Shown in pieces: positions 59,275 through 64,000 of a stretch of DNA of 64,000 nucleotides. The translations under genes were made by a program, and so were the position numbers. The stretch spans positions 2,542,001 to 2,606,000 of the forward strand of contig NC_057370.1 of the NCBI RefSeq assembly GCF_016906535.1, read 5' to 3'. The DNA comes from Rhizoctonia solani (lineage: Eukaryota > Basidiomycota > Agaricomycetes > Cantharellales > Ceratobasidiaceae). Each line of letters begins with the position of its first letter. Positions within the stretch are counted from its first letter, which is position 1. The notes under the pieces were generated by a model that ran no database searches, was not told the DNA's origin, and saw nothing but the letters and a program-made list of their open reading frames with translations.

Positions 59275-60569
59275 ATGGTCGAGACGAGGACGGTTGTCGC
59301 CGTATCGGCAGCATCAGCCGCCCTAGCCATTACGGGGTACTTGATCTATTTTGACTATAAACGTCGGAACGACCCAGGGTTCCGCAAGAAGCTCCGTAAG
59401 TTTCAGGTCTATGTCACTTCATCTGGGACGGGCATTCACGATTATTCAGGAAAGGAGAAGAAAAAAGCGGCAAAGAATGCTAAAGATGGGGAGGCGACGA
59501 CTCCGGCCGCACCGGGGCGCTCTCAAGAGGAACTAAAGGGGATGCTTGACCAAATCAACGCTGAGCCCCTGCCCACTCTACCAGCCGAGCGAGAGAAATA
59601 TTTCATGGACCATGTTGGAATGGGCGAACAAATGCTGCTTCGAGGTTAGTATGAGCAGTTTTTGATCGTGTGAAATTTCACGCATTGATACCAATACCAG
59701 GGCCCGCATTCGAGGTCCCTGCCGCACTTGCCTTCTACCGCGCCCTGCGTGCCTACCCCTCGCCGGTCGAAATTATCATGATATTCCAAAACACGCTACC
59801 TGCACATATCTTCGGATTGGTCATGGAGCTGGCTAGTCTCGATGTGAGTTCATCTGAGTCTACGCTTGCATCTAAGCCTACCCAGGCCAAGGAACCTGCA
59901 CTTGCTTCCGCTTCTGCTGCTGTCACTGAGCCTGAGTCTACGTCTGCACCTACCACTGTACCTGCCCCTCCTGCCCCTGAGCGCGCTACAACCCCTCCTC
60001 CTGCCCCTGCCTCTGTCCAAGAGACGGAATCGGAGCACGATTCTGAGGTGATGGTTGACGCAGATGTCGACACTGAGGTCGAAGTCGAAGCGGAATCCGA
60101 AGCTGAAGGTGAAGCCAAAGCAGATGCCATGTCTGAGGCCGAGATTGTACCCGCAGCTCACTCAGAGCCTGACACCGAATCTCGGCCAGAGGTTGGTGCG
60201 GAGTCTGGAGCTGATGGTTCAACTGTGACCCAAGAGATGTCTTACGCCGAGGTTGCCGCCAAAGCCGCCGAGTCGGAGCCAGAGCCTACGCAGGCACAAG
60301 AGGCGGCACAAGAGTCCCACCAGGAGCCTGAAGCAACACATGCGCCCGAGGCGGTTCCAGAGTCGGAAACCAAACCCGAATCTGAGCCTGCCGCTCCGCG
60401 GGATCCTGCCTCTGTCCCTCTTGGTTCCGATTCCGAGGATGATGCTCGCTCGGAAACCCATTCCGAGACCGACTCGTACCACCAGGTTGCGGCTTCTCAA
60501 GATGACCACTCGGACTGGGACAGTCTTGCTGCATCGCACGCCTCCCTCCCCGCCCAAAAAAATGAATGA
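59275..60569 (+). CDS. TOM20: mitochondrial import receptor TOM20 with a long acidic tail
   Basis: Two exons. MVETRTVVAVSAASAALAIT and GYLIYFDYKRRNDPGFRKKL form the N-terminal membrane anchor and basic flank of TOM20. The receptor core is EKYFMDHVGMGEQMLLRGPA, FEVPAALAFYRALRAYPSPV, EIIMIFQNTLPAHIFGLVME, matching the presequence-binding TPR-like fold. TOM20 normally ends soon after this. Here about 240 further residues, rich in Glu, Ala, Pro and Ser (AEGEAKADAMSEAEI, DSDSEDDARSETHSETD), run to the TGA at 60569. The context CCACCATGG supports the start. A second gene follows on the same strand in phase with a possible fusion (see findings). The acidic tail's function is unknown; it may be cytosolic and flexible. 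Confidence 0.9.
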
Positions 60570-60858
60570 TGAAATACAATGGTTGAGCTGCATGCGTAAA
60601 CCAATCTCCTTGCATGCTATGCATTCACATGCATCGTCCCTTCATATTCACCTCGATGTCTGCTTTTCGTGTGCTTGGGTTTCTAATAGATGCATTTTGT
60701 TTTGTTTGCATGCATACATCGATCTGGAACGCCCGCCTCCGTACGCTATATTTGTCTATTGATAATAGATTAAGCAACGTGCTGAAGGTGAGCAAACAAT
60801 ACTGTTGGGTACACGAGTGTACTCAAGACCTTCGTGTATGCACAAATTGTGAAAACAG

Positions 60859-62399
60859 GGTATTACGATGTGTTCCCGCCAAAGAACATGAACGTCAAGA
60901 TCGTTAACGTACCCGTGAAAGATAAATCTGGTCAACCTACAGAAAGCGACGGCAAACCTATCCTTCGAAGCACACTGGTATCGAACAAGGATATCAAAGC
61001 GGGTGACGTGCTATACATGGTGCGCCATAGATTAGCGGGTAGCAGATTTAGTTACGTGCATTTAACCTTGATTGTATCTTCTTTTAGGAAAAAGCTGTTG
61101 TTGCGACACTAGATTTTGATCTTCAGGTAGGCTATTATTGAAGCTTATGACAACAATCTAATATAACGACTGCACATAGAATCTACGCACTCATTGTACG
61201 CACTGTCTTCGACGGATAGATGCCCCTATTTCGGTCCCCGATGATCCGCTGGATGCCACCTACTGCTCCAAAGGATGCCAAGTAGCCTCCAAGATTCAAT
61301 CCCAAAATGTACTTTTCGGGCTCGACCCTCCTCTTCCTTCAAACTCCGAGGAGCCAGAAAAGCCAAAGACAGAAGCGGAACTAGTTGAGCGCAGGAAATC
61401 ACAGGAAGAGTTCGTCGAGACGTTACGCAAGACTGGTGCAACGCGGGCACTACTTGTCGCTCGTTTCATTGCATGCATGGTAGCTGAACAAAGCGCCAAG
61501 CTTGGTGCTGCAGTTAGCCCTTCGTCCAAGAACTCGTCACCGGCTGATTTGTTCGGCTTGCCTGAGCCTGAAGGAGACTCTAATACCTATTCGTTCTACG
61601 ATCATGTAGAACGACTCAAGTACCTCGAGATTACCGAAACGCCAATCGAGATCGAAGAAGTGAATGCTTTGAAAAAAGCAATGAAGAATGCTATGGAAGG
61701 ACTAGAGGAATTTGTTGGGGATAGGTATCCATTGCTGAAAGGAAAAATGGCATATAATGCAATTGGGGTAGCTTTCGGTGGTGGTAGAGATGACAAGGCA
61801 TGGAATCAGATTTTTGAGGACTTGAGCCAATTGATTGACCCTATTCTGTGTTCTTCAGCCTCCGGTTACCGTACGACCAGAAGATATTGAACGCACTCGT
61901 ACACCAAGTGGAACGTCTCGGCAAACCGGCTCTGCATTTTATCGGGTTTCCTCATACGTACGCAGCGATCAGCCTCTCATCAAAAATACCAGACCAACTG
62001 AACGTAATTCTGATACAGCTCGCACATTCATGTGCTCCGAACGTAGCACCTTCTTTCCATACCGGAACTTCCGATTTGCATCTTGTAGCCAATGAGAATA
62101 TCACATCCGGCACTGAACTCACGATGGCATATGTTGACGTGAACCAAGGCCCAACTGAGACAAGACTCGAAGCCAGAAGGAGGCGAAGGCAAGAGCTTGC
62201 AAGGGGATGGCGCTTTGCGTGTGAGTGTTCCAAGTGCTTGAAGGAAGTTGAGGAGGGGATTTTGGAAGAAGACAAAAAGGCGGAAGGGGATGCCGCGGTC
62301 AAGGAGGACCTAGAATTGGGCTCGGAGGCCAAGCTGGAGGATGCGGTCCGCCGGTATGAATCTGGCGAGAAACCAACTCCGGAAGTCGACGTTGAATGA
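60859..62399 (+). CDS. SET domain protein of the SMYD/SET-MYND type (5' end unknown)
   Basis: The first clear exon begins after an acceptor at 60858 with GYYDVFPPKNMNVKIVNVPV and has no in-frame ATG before residue 12, so a 5' exon is missing. SET-N: STLVSNKDIKAGDVLYM. A MYND-like zinc site follows: NLRTHCTHCLRRID and DATYCSKGCQ. SET-I is helical (YSFYDHVERLKYLEITETPI). SET-C is NAIGVAFGGGRDDK, then RVSSYLAHSCAPNVAPSFHT, GTELTMAYVDVNQ and the post-SET WRFACECSKCLKE. The HSC-x-PN and ELT-x-AY motifs mean a likely active lysine methyltransferase; substrate unknown. The intron after GGGRDDK seems to use a GC donor (AAG|GCATGG). Stop TGA at 62397-62399. It could be the C-terminal half of a TOM20 fusion. 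Confidence 0.8.
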
Positions 62400-62512
62400 A
62401 GACATGTAAACAACCAGGTTTCCATAAAGTTTGATAGTTGTTTCACACCATAACAATTGATACACGGCGCTGTAGTCCTCGAAATACATTGAAATAGAAT
62501 AGGATTGACTTC

Positions 62513-64000
62513 TCAAATCAAGCACTGGTTGGTTTTAAGCTGTTCGTGTTTTCCCAACGCATTTCCCCATGGGATTGGTCCTTTCCAGTCTCGTAGCCAC
62601 CTTCCGTACATATAAAGGAATGGGGCAAAGATCAAGCAGCTTGCAGTAACCATCGCTCCCTGTGCTCCGAAGCACCATGCCCATCCAATCCGTTCGATCC
62701 TGATACCAGTTTAGTTCAGTAAATAGCCGTTAATATAGGCGCTGCAATGCCATACCATGGAACGATGAAGAAGGGCGAAGCAAACGCCGATAAGTTAAGG
62801 TGAAAGGTGTAAAACAAGGTCACGTCCATGACGTGTTGAGGATAAACATCGACCACGTAAGATATCGTAGTCGTATTTCCTATCTGAATACCCGTTCCGA
62901 TGAGGAAAGTTGCAATTTGTGCGATAAACCAATGCCAGTTGAGTTGCACAGTGCACCCAAAGAGAACCAGCCCAATTGTAGTTACTACAATGAGAGTTAT
63001 CACTGGGAGCGTCTGAGTAACAATAAATATACGCACGCAATGCTGCAGGAAACCAAAGCAACAGTCTTTTTTCCGGAACACGTTCTCCATTGGTCTTTTG
63101 CATGGCACGTTGAACCAGGTAGTCCGAAAGCCCCCCAGAGAACAGCATCTCAGAAATCAATGTACCCACAATAAACCCAAGAAATAGAAGTCCTTGGACT
63201 TGAGGATTATAATCAGGATATGCCCCCGGAAGCATTGTAATAACGCATAGAATAAACTAAAAAAGTGTTAGCCTAAGCTTCGGAGAAAACTATTTATGTA
63301 TAATATACCCAGTACCTATAGTCTATGTCAGTTCTAGGTATTGGACAAAAATGTAAAGAGCACTCACCAGGCCCAACAGTAAAAGATTATCGTAATGGTA
63401 ATATTCGGGAACGCAAACAGTCGCAAGAAATGAAGCGTGCTATCCCATGGCTTGGGACGGGTCAAGAGTGTTCGAAAATTCAACCAAGGGAGCGCTTTAG
63501 TAGGCAAAGCTTGTTGAGATGATGTAGGTGGTTGGGCACTGTATTGCGGGGGCTGAATTGGGTAGCTTGCAGTCTCGGGGAGAAATATTAACATTATTAA
63601 AAACAAAACGCCGAAAACTACGACATTTAAATCAATATATAGCACTGGATATACCAAATAGACCCACTTATGACTGTGAGCCAATTCGGGAAGTTCCAGG
63701 ACCTATTTATTCATTCAGCCACATGTATACCAGCCTATATCTTGTCTAACTTACGCAAGGGCAGCTAATCCACCAATCAATGGACCAAAAAGCAAACCTT
63801 TGCTGTGTGTCAGTAAACCCACCGAATTACCTGGAATAGTACTTACCTATATCTATTGACAAGCACCAGTATCCAACTTTCTGACCACGTTCATGTTCAA
63901 GATATATGTCCTCTCCGATAGTGTTAGACTAGACAGTGTAATCAGGCTGACACAACTCACCGAGCATCTGTAAGCCTACAGTACTTGCAGGACCAACACC
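62513..64000 (-). CDS. major facilitator superfamily transporter (3' part)
   Basis: The gene enters from the right edge, so its start and first helices are missing. Visible parts, read on the minus strand, are GLLFGPLIGGLAAL-like helix, VFGVLFLIMLIFLPETASYP, a loop with APPTSSQQALPTKALP, WDSTLHFLRLFAFPNITITI, QGLLFLGFIVGTLISEMLFS, GGLSDYLVQRAMQKTNGERV, LLLWFPAAL and later IATFLIGTGIQIGNTTTISY, VVDVYPQHVMDVTLFYTFHL, ending GAQGAMVTASCLIFAPFLYM before a basic tail. The pattern of helices and the GGLSDYLVQR loop are typical of fungal drug or solute MFS carriers (DHA1-like). Substrate unknown. The stop is TGA at 62513-62515, about 110 bases from the convergent SET gene. Confidence 0.88.

Noticed and set aside
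59753..60222. Several long minus-strand frames rich in Ser, Ala and Arg.
   Set aside because: They mirror the Glu/Ala/Pro-rich acidic tail of TOM20 and have no independent start or family.
1..64000. CRISPR arrays, insertion sequences, rRNA genes or a gene cluster for a secondary metabolite.
   Set aside because: No spaced direct repeats, transposase motifs, rRNA sequence or polyketide/peptide synthase domains were found; the genes are largely unrelated housekeeping genes.

Overview
This is a gene-dense stretch of a nuclear fungal genome, most likely a filamentous basidiomycete. Nearly every gene is cut by several short introns (mostly 45-75 bases, GT...AG), gaps between genes are often only 80-400 bases, and both strands are used about equally. 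Several proteins belong to families I associate with basidiomycetes: a secreted CPL1-like cysteine-rich protein, a secreted dioxygenase, a GCK-type Ste20 kinase, Gemin2 and a UreF urease chaperone. The species is not identified; an Agaricomycete is my inference. No plasmid, phage, CRISPR or obvious transposon genes were seen. Gene ends below were set by joining exons by hand so that conserved protein motifs stay in frame.

Layout from left to right. 1-850: an intron-containing tRNA-Gln and an empty stretch. 845-14078: Ste20-like kinase, ribosomal protein L35, an unknown protein, a fungal cyclin, a small stress-like protein, the RNA polymerase I factor RRN3 and a secreted CPL1-like protein. 14477-22610: a full-length autoinhibited formin, then a nucleoside hydrolase. 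22746-32590: an unknown protein, eIF3f, TOM7 (tiny), a RING ligase of the RNF220 type, the retromer sorting nexin VPS17, Gemin2 and complex I subunit NDUFB9. 32696-39607: UreF, the lipid-kinase scaffold VAC14 and the mitochondrial ATPase AFG1. 39608-45920: a gene-poor zone with two unknown proteins and a microsomal glutathione transferase; it holds an unusual T-shaped palindrome at 43990-44040. 45921-64000: secreted intradiol-type dioxygenase, ARPC3, a YVC1-type channel, an Ngl/CCR4-type nuclease, a secreted agmatinase-like enzyme, a BCS1-like AAA ATPase, TOM20, a SET-MYND protein and the 3' part of an MFS transporter.

Most genes are housekeeping genes with no pathway link to their neighbours. 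Themes recur without forming a cluster: actin (formin, ARPC3), mitochondria (TOM7, NDUFB9, AFG1, TOM20) and endosome or vacuole (VPS17, VAC14, YVC1). The observations most worth checking are the TOM20/SET junction, which may be one fused gene; five independently supported GC-AG introns; the palindrome; and the two secreted proteins that could act outside the cell.
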